Positions 1 to 10,593 of a stretch of DNA of 64,000 bases are shown in pieces (within the stretch, counting starts at the first letter, position 1; the number at the start of each line of letters is the position of its first letter). The position numbers were made by a program, and so were the translations under genes. Below the pieces are notes generated by a model, which worked only from the letters and a program-made list of their open reading frames with translations, was not told the origin of the DNA and searched no databases. Source of the stretch: Oscheius sp. JU75 (lineage: Eukaryota; Nematoda; Chromadorea; Rhabditida; Rhabditidae); assembly GCA_037178855.1 (NCBI GenBank), contig JASJZC010000005.1, forward strand, positions 10,912,001 through 10,976,000. Reading direction: 5' to 3'.

Positions 1-1836
1 AGATCCTGTAGACTGCCGTGAAGATTGGGAATCGTTCCGAGGCTCCGGATCGTTCCAACAGATGGAAGACTTCTCTGGCTGTCAGGGGTCCTTGAGCTGA
101 TTGGCCGTTGAGCAGTTCCTCCTCCACAGCTTGGAGCGGCTTCTTGGCATGGACGAAGGCTTCGCAGACCTTGCGATTTCTGCCTCCGTAGCAGGATGTG
201 ACCAAGTCGGCAACACCACATGACTCCATGAAGGTGGTGAGACGTGCTCCGGGGTAGAAATACTCGACGAACTGAAAATGTTCTTTTGGAAAGGTGATGA
301 CTATGAACTTTGGTTTGTCTTTTCATTTTTCATCTGGCAACTGTTCTGTTCTCATTCTCTCTCTCAATCTCGCACCTCAAGCCGGTTCGAGGATGAATAC
401 GAAAGAGCTGTCTAGTCTACTGGATTGCCCAATCAGTTCATTAAATCTGTCTGTATTCTATGAGATAATTCAAGCCACGAATGTCTCGAAAGTTTGAAAA
501 GGAAATAAGAGTCTCTTACTCTTCGTCTCTCTGTCCCGTTGCCTCTCTGTCTCTCTGTCACTCTACCTCTTTATCTCTCCCTGCCCCTCTGTCTCTCTAC
601 TCACTTTGGTCATTTCCATCAGTCCTAGTCGAATCACTGCCGCTTTCGTATTGTCACCACACTTCAATCCATCTACGAAGCCAGCTGCACAGGCCACAAT
701 GTTCTGAAACTGTTTTTGAAACCAAAACAAGGACAACTACCTTGAGAGCCCCACACAGCTCAACAGTCGGAGCATCTGGGACTACGTTGACCTTGAAGCT
801 GTCCGAGGTGAACAGTCTCTCTAAGATGGCATTGTTCTCCTCGGTGGTATTGGATCCGATCGTTGCCTCACAGAACTTGTCGTCAGCTACCTCGTGAGCC
901 AGATTGGCCCCCATCAGGACTGAGGTCTCTATGTGGAGTCGCTCCTCGATCTCCTCGGAGATGAGCTTCAAATCACCGATCTCGTCCTTGGAAATTCCCT
1001 TGATTAGCGAGACTCCAATAGTGGTCTGCGGGTTGATTTTGCCTTCCAGCACGTTGAGAACACCTAAAGTTTTGGTTAGAAACTTGAAATCAGGGATTTT
1101 TCAAATATAAGCTTGGAATGTTCCGTAATATGACTCCAATGTGTTCGAACCCAAAATTGCAACAGGTAGTACCAAGTTTCTGCACCAAAGGTTGCTCAAA
1201 ACCTTAAGTTTTTCAACAAAAAGTTCCTAGAGAAAAAAAAAAGTAATCTGATCTCGGGCGGGCTCGAACCGCCGGCCTTCTGTGTGTTAGACAGATGTGA
1301 TAACCACTACACCACGAGATCGGCTGCTGCCACCGAAAAGTCTTTTGAGCATATTTGGACAGACCAAAAGACAATGGTTATGCGCTTTTGGAGGTTAAAA
1401 TCGATATTTTCAGGTGTTAAAATTTTTTTTAAAAAGTCAAAAACTGACTGGTTATTCCTTGGTGTGGTACCACGAAGAGAAGAATGTTGGAATCTTGACA
1501 AGCTTCGACCAGATTGGGTATGGCGACCTGCAAACAGATTTGAACCATCTTTGTCCGACAACCCACCACGTTCTGTGGAAGCTTCTTTCCGGGAAGATAC
1601 TTGAAGTTTTCGTGCTTCTTGTTGATCAGATCCGAGTACTTTTCCCCGTCGATCATCTTCTCCGAGACCCAGAAGTTGACGACCGGCTCGAAGAATCTCG
1701 GATACTTGACAGTGTTCTTGCCGACGAGACGAGCGATGGCGGTACCCCTGAAAAACTAATTTGGAAGGAAAAAGGGACAGAAATACCAGCTGCCATAGCC
1801 GATGACGGTGACTTTCTTAGGAGTACGCATTTTCAT
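1..1836 (-). CDS. gpdh: NAD-dependent glycerol-3-phosphate dehydrogenase (5' part, runs off left edge)
   Basis: Reduces dihydroxyacetone phosphate to glycerol-3-phosphate in the cytosol, linking glycolysis to glycerolipids and osmolyte glycerol. At least six exons are visible. The N-terminus reads [20 protein letters not shown], giving the Rossmann G-x-G-x-x-G motif. Later exons give LPQNVV / [20 protein letters not shown], then [18 protein letters not shown] and [10 protein letters not shown] (about 654-1060), VELCGALK, then [20 protein letters not shown] (about 600-655) with the family's catalytic-site GDNTKAA, and a last visible exon up to about 270. The start is one of two in-frame ATGs two codons apart (1836 and 1830); 1836 is used here. 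A TATA box lies about 70 bp upstream. A tRNA gene sits in the intron at about 1062-1455. The C-terminus lies outside the window. Family assignment is very secure. Confidence 0.93.
1249..1321 (-). tRNA. tRNA-Val (anticodon AAC), inside a gpdh intron
   Basis: Read on the minus strand, the 73-nt stretch starts GATCTCGTGGTGTAGTGG and ends CCCGCCCGAGATCA. Acceptor arms GATCTCG and CGAGATC pair perfectly, followed by discriminator A. The A box is TGGTGTAGTGGTTATCAC. The anticodon loop is CTAACAC (AAC, valine). The T arm is GGCGG-TTCGAGC-CCGCC with five perfect pairs and the B box GGTTCGAGCC. The CCA end is not encoded, as expected in eukaryotes. It lies in the same orientation as the host gene, between the exons encoding VVPHQGI and [12 protein letters not shown]. 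Its own internal promoter would drive Pol III transcription. Confidence 0.93.
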
Positions 1837-3350
1837 TGTGAGCAAAAGATTGTTGACCCTTGGGAGAGCGAGAGAGAGTTGGTCCAGCGTTCCCGTGCAG
1901 TCCTTTATATACCCGCCAAAAGCCTGGGACCAATGGAAACACTACGTCATTGGACCAGCAGGATCTCCCCCTAATTGCACGTGAACGCGGCTGCGGCACC
2001 TCAGAAAATGGTCTCAGGTAGTCACGTGAAGGTGATCTTTAAAGGCGAGAGGGTCTCTTATAGACCAGAGAACAGTCGCGGGCCGCTAGCTGACCCGTAA
2101 ACAGATGGCGCCCGAAGCTGAGCGGACTTTGTTCTCTGTAAAGCCAGACGGAACGTCAAGGTGATAGGGATACGGAGCATTGAAAACTGTGGGAAAAGGG
2201 ATCTGTCACCGACAAGGCTGATTTTTTTAAGGATTTAGAAAGGGACAGAGAGATAGACAGAGAAACATGGAGACTGGGAGACAGAAAGACAGAGAGACTT
2301 CATTACAAATCTATTTTCCTTGTCGAAAAAAAAAGCGAAATTCGCCCCTTTAAGGACGCCCCAGTAGCCGAGCCCGATCCATTCCACGTCGCTCGACGAA
2401 AAACCCTCGCCATCCTCAATCCTCACGACAATCAGGAGCTTCTTCTAATCGACACGGCGAATCAGCTTCGCGACAACATGTTCGTCATGCTTTGTCATCA
2501 TCAGACTTGGCGGGGAGAAAGGAAATGAGTAAGGCTAAGTACAACATTAGATGGGAAAGGTAACGGTCTTGTTGAAGAAGAGTGGGAGTCAATAACACTC
2601 GACTGTTGAAAAAGTGACGACAATGAGCGTTGCTACTGGAACTAATGAAAACTGCACAGACTACATCGAAAGCATGATCACTTTTTTGTAAGTACAGGTA
2701 CAAACAAACAGCAGAATCTGGTTTGTTCAACTGTAGCAGATCACCACTAAACTTGGGCATAAGTAAAAAATCGGGGTTTTTTTTCTTCGGATTCCTGGTC
2801 AACTTCAGTTTGAATGTCATGGTATAGTTCACAGGCCGAAGGACGGTCATTCTTTTCTACGGCTACCTGCAACAAATAATCTCCGGAAAAATTACAGTCC
2901 ATATCGAATTTAGAGTCATGCGTATCATCTCTCCAGGCAAAGATACTCGGCTAGAAAGCAATTCGACACATAATCATAGCAGAGGGGAAGGAGCAGAGAG
3001 TGCATCTGAAAAAGTCCAGTTTACACAATGTAATAGAGAGATATACTGAGGGAACTCTAAATCCAGGTTATATAAAGCTCAAAAAACGTACAAAATGGTG
3101 ACCTTGGGCGGGATCCCTAACACTAGTGACTACAATCAGCTATGTTCCCGCTTCAGGCAGACAGACACAGAGACGCGTGGACGGTCTACAATAGGTTTCG
3201 AGTCTTGATCACTGTGACAGATTCCGTAATACCGCTTAGGCGTATCTGTGTGGAACTCTTATCACCTCTTAAAAAGTCGTTAACCTGAAGAGTTTCACTT
3301 CCAGGCGTTGACCACTACCACTTTTCTTCTCTTCGTTTATTTCAAGAGGC
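1837..3350. other. Intergenic region with one orphan coding-like segment
   Basis: No complete gene was found between gpdh and the first Srx receptor. On the plus strand, about 2330-2520, a GC-richer stretch stays open and reads EPDPFHVARRKTLAILNPHD followed by a DNQELLLIDTANQL-type sequence. This looks like protein rather than random translation but has no recognisable start, family or partner exon. A degenerate AGACAG tract lies at 2240-2300. A TATATAAAG sequence at about 3068 lies 280 bp before the Srx start. Confidence 0.4.
1903..1912 (-). promoter_or_regulatory. TATA box of gpdh
   Basis: The minus strand reads GTATATAAAG about 70 bp upstream of the gpdh start codon. Similar TATAWAAG elements precede several other genes in this window. 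Confidence 0.6.
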
Positions 3351-4479
3351 ATGACAGAATCCGATGGTAATTCCTCTGATGTTGGAATGGCTGTAGTCAT
3401 GGCAGCTCTGAGCATTCTCGCTATTATTTTCAATGGACTAGGTCTACTAATCGTTCACTACAATCCTGTTCTGGCTAACATTTTCGGCAAGCTCTGCTTC
3501 AGTAGGTGCTTGGCTAATATGGGAGCTTGTACCATCTTTCTTCTATGGGCGGCACCCTTGACTATCGTGTAAAATGCTTGACCTATTGGAATCCACAGTC
3601 TTCAGACAAAGTTCCCGACTGGCTACCAGTGTACTTGGAAAGATTGTCGGTCAGACATTCTTCTTTTGCTGGGTGCTCTGTGTTTACTGTCATCTGGCTA
3701 TTGCCATCAACAGATTCGTTGCTATAGCTTTCCCGCTAAAAGTGAGTCACTGTCAGAACTTTAAAGAGTCTAAAAGTCTTCAGGTGATACATTTTACAAC
3801 TCTGTGGAAAACTCGACTCATGATTTCTTTACCCTGGATTGTAGCCCTCCTGCATGTCATTCCCTTTTTCTGGTGTGAGTTCAATAATTGACAGAGACAG
3901 AGACTAACAGATTCATCTTGCTACTTCATGTACAACCCTGTCCTTTGGTCATGGAAATATTCTGATACAGTCTGTGGTCTGATCCAAGCAAACTACTTGG
4001 ACGAGTATGCTGGCTTCGTTATCTTCGGTTTCATTGCCGTTCTGGACATGCTTACGTTGTTCTTATTGAGGCAGAGTAACAAGGTGATAGAACTCTTAGT
4101 TTGCAAAGAAAAAACTGGTTTCAGGTAGTATTAGAGATGATTTTTGATTACCGAAAAGTCCCAGAAGATGACCAGATTGTCAAGAGACGAAGAAAGATAC
4201 AATGGAAGTTTTTCCTCCAGTCATGCATCCAAGGCGGGATCTTCTGCTTCGAACTGACCAGTTTCTACATTTTCTCTCAAATGAATGACAACAAGTATTT
4301 CGTCTTTTTCACGTCAACCTTTGTCTCCTTGATGTGTCGTCTACTTGATGGGTAGGCTCAAATTGTTAAAGGATGTGAAGAAATGTTTCAGGTTTGTTCT
4401 AATCTGTTTCCATATCAAGAGCTACCAACGACAAAGAGCTGCCAGTGCGATCTCAACCCAAAAACCAACATTTGGATAA
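3351..4479 (+). CDS. Srx-family nematode chemoreceptor (7TM GPCR), copy 1
   Basis: Predicted seven-transmembrane G-protein-coupled receptor of the nematode Srx family, expected in chemosensory neuron membranes. Exon 1 (3351-about 3571) gives an extracellular MTESDGNSSDVG followed by TM1-2 with FNGLGLLIVHYNPVLANIFG. Following exons give CHLAIAINRFVAIAFPLK, the Srx equivalent of the DRY region at the end of TM3, then PWIVALLHVIPFFW (TM4). Next is VLWSWKYSDTVCG, an Srx hallmark extracellular loop, then TM5, the basic loop IVKRRRKIQW, TM6 and TM7. The final short exon ends AISTQKPTFG-stop. All splice junctions keep frame, so the gene looks intact. An AATAAA poly(A) signal is at 4491-4496. It is followed in tandem by a second copy. 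Ligand unknown. Confidence 0.85.
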
Positions 4480-4810
4480 TGTGCTTTAGCAATAAAAGTT
4501 ACTGTCACTGTTGCTTTCCTATTCGAATACGAGATCAACTGACTTTTTGAACCGTGTAGGCACTGCCATGGCCGAGTAGCCAGTAGAAGTACCAGAGAGA
4601 GGATCGGTAATAATGTTTCTGAAAAAAGATATCTTCAACCAGGTGGGCCTTCAAAGCAACAGATTCCGCGATAAACACAGCATGGCTGAAACTGTTTGCC
4701 CTCTGTTATCATCCCGTAAAAAGGTCATTAACCCAGAGTGAATTCCAGTTTCAGCTCACTCACTACTACTTGTCCTTCACTTTTTTTTGTAGAGAATTCG
4801 CAAATCCGTT

Positions 4811-5946
4811 ATGTCCGAATCCGACGCCAGTGCCGCGGATGTTAGGGTGGCTATTATTATGACATCTCTAAGCATCCTGGGCACTTTTTTCAATGGAGTG
4901 GGCCTACTAATCGTCCACTACAATCCTGTTCTGGCCAACATTTTTGGAAAACTCTGCTTCAGCCGCTGTCTTGCCAATATAGGAGCTTGTTCGGTGTTTC
5001 TACTGTGGATGGCTCCTCTAACCATTGTGTAAGTGATTCTTAATTGAAAAGTACGACTTTTCAGACAAGACTTCCATCTTGCTACCAGCGCATTGGGAAA
5101 GATCTTCGGCCAGATAAACACATATTTCTGGGATGTCTGTGTCTATTGTCATCTCGCTATTGCCATTAACCGATTCTTTGCGATAGCCTTCCCGCTCAAA
5201 GTGAGCTCTGATACTTGAGAAAACAGAAGACTTCAGGTCGTAGTTTTAACAACACCATGGAAAACAAGAATAGCCGTGGCTCTGCCCTGGATCTTGGCCT
5301 TCTTTCATATTGTTCCTTTTTTCTGGTGTGAGTACTAAAAAAGATAGAGAGAGAGAGAGAGATACAGAGTGACAGAAAGACAGCCTTTTTTTGTAGATTC
5401 CAATTGCTATTTTGTATATATACCTTTTCTCTGGTCTTGGCAGTATTCGGACACAGTGTGTGGCAAGATTTCTGCAACCTATCTCGATGAATATTCTGGC
5501 TTCGTTACTTTTGGGTTCATCGCCGCCTTGGACGTGCTCACCTTGTATTTTTTGAGAAAGAGTCACAAGGTTTGATCTTCTTTGATTGAGAAACACTTTT
5601 TAGGCGGTGCTCAGTGATAGAAAAATACTGGAAGATGCCCAGATTGTCAAGAGACGAAGAAAAACCCAATGGAAGTTATTCTTCCAGTCATCTATACAAG
5701 GTGGCATCTTCTGCTTCGAGTTGACCAGTTTCTACATTTTCTCTCAAATGAATGACAACAAGTATTTCGTCTTTTTCACGTCAACCTTTGTCTCCTTGAT
5801 GTGTCGTCTACTTGATGGGTAGGCTTAAATTGTGACTCGAGAGGAAGGAAGTTTCCAGGCTGGTTCTTGTCTGCTTCCACATCAGGAGCTATCAGCGACA
5901 AAGAGCTGCCAGCTTGATCTCTCAACGAAAACAAACGGTGTCATAA
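4811..5946 (+). CDS. Srx-family nematode chemoreceptor (7TM GPCR), copy 2
   Basis: Tandem paralogue of the receptor at 3351, with the same exon structure and motifs: FNGVGLLIVHYNPVLANIFG (TM1-2), CHLAIAINRFFAIAFPLK (TM3), LWSWQYSDTVCGKI, IVKRRRKTQW, and a last exon ending ISQRKQTVS-stop. Frame is kept across all junctions. The intron at about 5330-5395 contains a GA/AGACAG tract. The penultimate exon (about 5735-5820) is essentially identical in DNA to the same exon of copy 1, although the rest of the genes differ, which points to recent gene conversion or a very young duplication of that part. Upstream sequence is also partly shared with copy 1. The 3' end converges on the lectin gene that stops at 5988, leaving about 40 bp between stop codons. 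Confidence 0.84.
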
Positions 5947-5987
5947 TTATTCTCAGGAATACAGAATTTTTCTACAATCTACAACAC

Positions 5988-7010
5988 TTAATTCTGTCCA
6001 GCGTAGGCAGGTCTCTGACAGACAGCTTGCAGTCTTGTATTGCAATTGATTGTGTGCCACAGAGCAGCTTGATCCTTGTTGCCGCTCATATCAGAATCGA
6101 CCTGAAAGCTCGCTGGGAGCTGAAAACAAAACTCTGTTTACAAAGACGCAGTTCCATCCATTCAGGTTTGGCTCATAATCGCCCCACTGCACGAAATCTG
6201 CAGTGGATCCGTCATTGATGTGAGATACATGGGCTTGATCGTCGAATATTATGCCAATCCATGTCGCTTGATCGGTGATACCTAAAGACAGGCTCAGGAA
6301 AACTGGGTATTAGCCCTCTCTCTCATGTCTCTCTCAGAATATTCAAAGTATTCTGTCTCTCTCTCCCTCTTTCTCACTTACGGAAAAGGAAGTCATTTTC
6401 TTCCGATGAAAGAGGAGTAGCCAAATGACCATGGTGTTCTGTGGTGCATGTGTGATTAGCATCAAGATGCCCGGCTTCCTCTGTCATGATTACATAACAG
6501 TTTTCACGGAATAACTTCCAGCCAGATGCACAATTGTATGTTGTAGCTGAAGGTCTCTTTTAAAAGGTTGCAATGTGACTTAAACGAACCGCCGCCATTG
6601 TCCTCTCTATTATCGTCTCCAATTTTCAGACGTTTAAATTTATCGTTGTCATTCAGGCTCGGCAAGTAGCTGCAGGTTTTTTCAAGGCGGCGCCCCTTGC
6701 GAAACGTGATCGGTCCATCCACATCCAGGTCTAGCAGTACACAGTTGGTCTCCTCTTCAGTTTCGTGGTCGTAGGTGAAGGCAGTACACTTGCCCGGGAA
6801 CTCTTGTCCCCGTTGGTTATAGTCGTTGCACGCCTTGACACATTGACTTTGTGAGACGGAAGCTCTTTCTCGCACGGTTCCAATGAACTCACAGTGTTCT
6901 CTGCTTCTAAAGTTGTAGTCAGAGTCGTACCATTCATCCGAAGATCGGACAAGGCGGTAGGACAGGGCTCTCCCTACAAATAGAAGAGAAAGTAGAAAAG
7001 AGAAGCGCAT
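5988..7010 (-). CDS. Secreted PAN/Apple-like plus C-type lectin protein
   Basis: The signal peptide is MRFSFLLSLLFVGRALS. An N-terminal Cys-rich region of about 140 residues follows, with CEFIGTVRERASVSQSQC, CVKACNDYNQRGQEF, CTAFTYDHETEEETNCVLLD and a last Cys; this spacing is typical of nematode PAN/Apple-type domains. After an intron near 6580 a C-type lectin domain begins: GWKLFRENCYVIMTEEAGHL, then HHGHLATPLSSEENDFLFR. The exon near 6285-6130 gives TWIGIIFDD and FVQWGDYEPNLNGWNCVFVN, and the end gives LWHTINCNTRLQAVCQRP. The join around 6120-6150 is unclear: the frame changes, needing either an unusually short (about 22-bp) intron or a small frameshift. A TATA box lies about 25 bp upstream of the ATG. 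Likely extracellular, in gut lumen or immunity; this role is inferred. Confidence 0.75.
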
Positions 7011-7033
7011 CTTGTCGAAAACTGTGATAGATG

Positions 7034-7043
7034 GTATATATAG
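7034..7043 (-). promoter_or_regulatory. TATA box of the PAN-lectin gene
   Basis: CTATATATAC on the minus strand, 24-34 bp before the start codon, so the 5' UTR must be very short. A GATA-type GTGATAAC site lies just upstream at about 7045-7053. Confidence 0.6.
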
Positions 7044-7053
7044 GCGTTATCAC

Positions 7054-7811
7054 TGTCATTTTTCTGGTGATCTCTGCTAGTTCCTCCTCTGCTGAAGTGT
7101 GACCGTTCTCGGTGAAAAATGTCTAGTATTGAACGAAACCGGCCGGGGCTAGTAAGGAAGTAACCTGGTAGACACTCTCTCTAGTTCTCAATACTACCAT
7201 CCAACAAAGGTAAGAGAAGCAAAATTGTCTCTTGATGTGGGGTCTAACAAGTTTTAGAACTAGTCTTGACAAGTCAACTTAAGACACGTTCCGCCTGTGA
7301 TTCCTGCCAACTCTCGTCTATTTGCAGAATTTCAGTAGCTCAAGGAACTGTCGTCTCTCAAGTTAAGAAATTCGAAAAGACAGTCGCTAGTCAGCGATCT
7401 CACAGAGCCAGGTATCTTGACGAAAGTTACAATGACGCCGAGCCCAATGTAGCTTCTACCTCGACGTCTTTAAATCACAAGACATGCAGCTGCTCAGAAC
7501 GCTGCACGGTGGTTTGGTTCAGCGCTGGCTCAGTGCACGCGTGTTAATGCAATTGCAATTCCTCAGCCTAGCCGTATATCCAATCGTTCTCTTTTTTCAG
7601 TTTTTGCCACTTAATAACCTAGAAAAAAAATTTGGGGTCAATAGGCTAGAAAATAAAAAGAAAGTTAGAAAATAAATAAACCTAAAATTGGGGACCAAAG
7701 TAGGACGCGCTACGCCTTGGAAAATCACATAGATCTATTTTTTTCTTCTGCAGTCCCCCGTCTATGGATTCAACAGCTAGAAAGCCAAGTTCATTTCACT
7801 CCATATCTATA
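7054..7811. other. Intergenic, no gene seen
   Basis: The region lies between the divergent-facing 5' end of the PAN-lectin gene and the 3' end of the first UGT. Open frames here show no recognisable protein or splice-supported structure. The last part (7620-7740) is A/T-rich. Confidence 0.5.
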
Positions 7812-9765
7812 TTATTCTCTCTTTGTCTTCTGAGATCCACATACTTTTCTAAAGGCCCATCTAATGGACAGCAGTGCAATAGCTAAAACTGCGGCTACAA
7901 TTGTAAGAGCCAAAAAGATAACATCGACGAAGTAGTACTCGCTGAACGAGAGTTTTCGTCCATAAGGCTCCAGATTTTCCAATCTTCCGAATCTGAACAT
8001 TGGCTGTTTTGGTTGTCGAGTCGGTCGCTTACTTGGCCACGAATTCGGCATGTTTGACAACGAGTTCACTTGGAGTGAATGGCTGATTCTTGAGCATGTT
8101 GGCCAGTCTCGTGGCATTTTTGGCGTAACTGAAAGAACGACTATAACCGGAAAGGATCAAATGTACCTGTCATCGTTCAAGATAGTTTCTACAGTCTTCT
8201 TCAAGACCTCCGGATTGGCCAGGTTCATTTTGCTCAAGGAGATGGCTCCTCCGTGTCTGGAGAGCATTGCAGCGTTGCGGGGCTGGTCTCCAAAGAGTGG
8301 GATCTATATTTTTAGTTATGTTACGAAAAAATTTCCCCATACCATAATTGCTGGCTTTCCAATGTGAGCCACCTCCGTAGTCGAGCCTAGTCCACCATGC
8401 GTGATGAAGAACGAGAGACGTTTGTCAGCCAGCAGAGCATTTTGAGGCAGCCAGGGGGAGAGATGAAGGTTGGGAATGTTGTCAGCCATATTGGATTTGA
8501 CTTCATACTTCCAGATGAAAGTTACGTCAGGGAGGGAGGCGCACATTGAAAGGATAGATTTCCTAAAAATGTTAACTTGCTACAGAGAGGCAGAGTAAGA
8601 CAGAGAGACAGGGAAACAGAGATAGTGAGACAGAGAAACAGAGAGACACAGATAACAAAGAGACCTACCTCCATAGCTCTGGCATGTTACTGCTCCTGGC
8701 CACGGATCCGAATGAAATGAAGACATTGAACTTTCTCTCATTCAAAACCTTATCCCATTTCTCGTCAACTTTTCCAAGACTCTTAGCATCGATCGTAATT
8801 CCACCAATCTCGACCGTCTTATGGAGCAGTGGGCGTGGATAGTTCAAATAGGGATTGCCATTGGTGAACACAAAGGAGCTTTTGGAGATCAAGTCTCCTA
8901 GACCTGGGTAGTTGTCGCCGAGCTTCTCTTTGACTGTGCTTTCCTCTCTCGTCATCATGGAGCTCATAAATTGGAAGCCCATAAAAGTGGAGAGTAGATT
9001 CTTGGCCCTGGTTAGGAGTCCCATACGGTCGCCATCAGTTCCAGCCAATGAAGGAACATAACTGGGTGCGATCGGCTCTCCCATGTAGTAGGAAACGATG
9101 TCAAACTGAACTGCCGAGACGGCTCCAATCGTGGCTGTAACTCCAATGTGCTCAAGTATTCCTAAATTTGAGATCACTATACAATGAGCATTGAATTACC
9201 GAAGCCGCACATGGACATCGGCTCCACAAAACCGACATCATACTTTCGTTTTCGTAGTTCGGCGAAAAGTTTGTCCTGTTTTAACACATCTGAAAATGGG
9301 CATCTGTCTCTCTGTTTCCCTCTCTCTCTCTCTCTCTCTTTGTCTCTGTCTCTCTGTCACTCACGTTCACACGTCTCCGTAAACATTGTAGTCATGTTCT
9401 GAGCCATCTTCAGCATCCCAAACATGTCAGGACTTAACTCCCACATAGCTTTCAAGGAAATTTCGTGCATATTTTTGATAGCCTCGAAAATCTTGGGATT
9501 GCCGTCGATCGTGATGACATCCTTAGTCAATGTTACATTGCTCTTTCCGATCAATTCTGGGTCCATGATCGGGACCAGAAATGTCTGAGAGGTGCATTAC
9601 TTTGCCATCAAAGCGTTTCCCTACCACTTCATGACCGGCAGCAGCCAAAGTATCCGCAATTTTGGCCATGAAATTAGTGTGGGAGTGTCCGAAAAGGGGC
9701 GAGTAGACGAGGAATTTATAGGCCAAACATGTATGAATTAGAGCAAAGGACCAAAACAGCCTCAT
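7812..9765 (-). CDS. ugt: UDP-glucuronosyltransferase, minus-strand member of a head-to-head pair
   Basis: Transfers sugar from a UDP-sugar to small lipophilic acceptors in the ER lumen (phase II detoxification). The signal peptide MRLFWSFALIHTCLAYKF leads into LVYSPLFGHSHTNFMAKIAD, typical of UGT N-termini. Central exons carry YDVGFVEPMSMCGF, ATIGAVSAVQFDIVSYYMGE and PSYVPSL. The C-terminal donor-sugar domain has FISFGSV, LPDVTFIWKYE and the UGT signature WLPQNALLADKRLSFFITHG followed by GLGSTTEVAHIGKPAIMVPL-type residues and GDQPRNAAML. The end has a single transmembrane helix (VDVIFLALTIVAAVLAIALL) and a short basic tail, as expected for a type I ER protein. All joins hold frame across about eight exons. 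Two introns contain long CTGTCT-type tracts. About 800 bp separates it from its divergent paralogue. Substrate unknown. Confidence 0.9.
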
Positions 9766-9793
9766 TCCGTGAATACAGGCGATAAGAATTGTG

Positions 9794-9804
9794 CTCTTTT
9801 ATAC
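9794..9804 (-). promoter_or_regulatory. TATA box of the minus-strand UGT
   Basis: GTATAAAAGAG on the minus strand about 30 bp before the ATG. Confidence 0.6.
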
Positions 9805-9879
9805 TCCAGTCACAGGTCGCATGGATCGAAGTCATATAGATTGTGCCCGCTCAGTGAGCGCGGCTGACGCCGTGTTGTG

Positions 9880-9888
9880 ACTGATAAG
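9880..9888 (+). promoter_or_regulatory. ACTGATAAG GATA-factor site in the divergent UGT promoter
   Basis: This is an exact match to the extended GATA site (ACTGATAAG) known from intestinal promoters bound by ELT-2-type factors in C. elegans. The same nonamer occurs in the leader of the opposite UGT gene. A further GATAAG lies at 9781, next to the minus-strand start. Occupancy is inferred from sequence only. Confidence 0.45.
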
Positions 9889-9989
9889 TTTCGACAGACG
9901 CTCCATGACCTCCGCTGCGCAGTGGGACTCTTAAGTTATGAAAGAACTACTGGCGCAGCAGGTTCTCTGATCAAACGAACAGAGAACAG

Positions 9990-10430
9990 CAGCAAAGAGA
10001 CGAGTAAATATCGCATGAGGCTGAGGCAATTACTGCAATAACTAGAGACAGAAAGAAAGAAAGGCAGAAAGAGAGACAAATAGACAGCGATACAGAGGGA
10101 TAGAGAGACTGCGAGACAGATAGGTGGAAAGACAAATGGACGGGAGTATTAGGTGCAATTTATTTCTTCCTTATCATAAGAGTAAGTCCAGACCAAGTTA
10201 TATCCATAACACCACCTTGAGCAAAAATGCAGGAACATGTCGAAAAGATGTACGTCAAGGCAGTAGTAGAGCTAGATTCCGGCAAAAAGAAGTCAGTGGA
10301 CAGTTGGTCGCATCTTCTTTTTCAATTTTTGGTAAAAATTAAGGCTCCCTACTTTTGGACTGTTTTAGTAGGATCTTGGAATGAGAGTAGTGGAAGAGAG
10401 AGAGAGAGAGAGAGAGACAGAGACATAACA
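9990..10430. repeat. AGACAG/GA simple-sequence tracts in the divergent UGT intergenic region
   Basis: Degenerate AGACAGAAAG/AGACAGAT tracts cover about 10040-10140, and a (GA)n run lies at 10394-10417. No protein-coding gene was recognised between the two UGT start codons (9766-10593). Confidence 0.7.
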
Positions 10431-10554
10431 AGTGATGCCATTGGCTCACTGAGGACTCCACACCACACCACATAGCTAATCTTTTCAGTCTGAGAAGTGA
10501 TCAGAATGCTTTTTTACGTGTTTCGAGCCGTGTGCTTTGTGTACCCCTCAATCC

Positions 10555-10578
10555 TATATAAGGCTCTTCCTTATCAGT
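10555..10578 (+). promoter_or_regulatory. TATA box and ACTGATAAG site of the plus-strand UGT
   Basis: TATATAAG at 10555-10562 is followed by CTTATCAGT at 10570-10578, the reverse complement of ACTGATAAG. The ATG is 16 bp further on, so the GATA site would lie in or at the edge of the very short 5' leader. Confidence 0.5.
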
Positions 10579-10593
10579 GGAAGTAGGAAGACA

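Noticed and set aside
481-897. 138-codon plus frame overlapping gpdh
   Set aside because: It is antisense to gpdh coding exons and passes through a CTGTCT intron tract.
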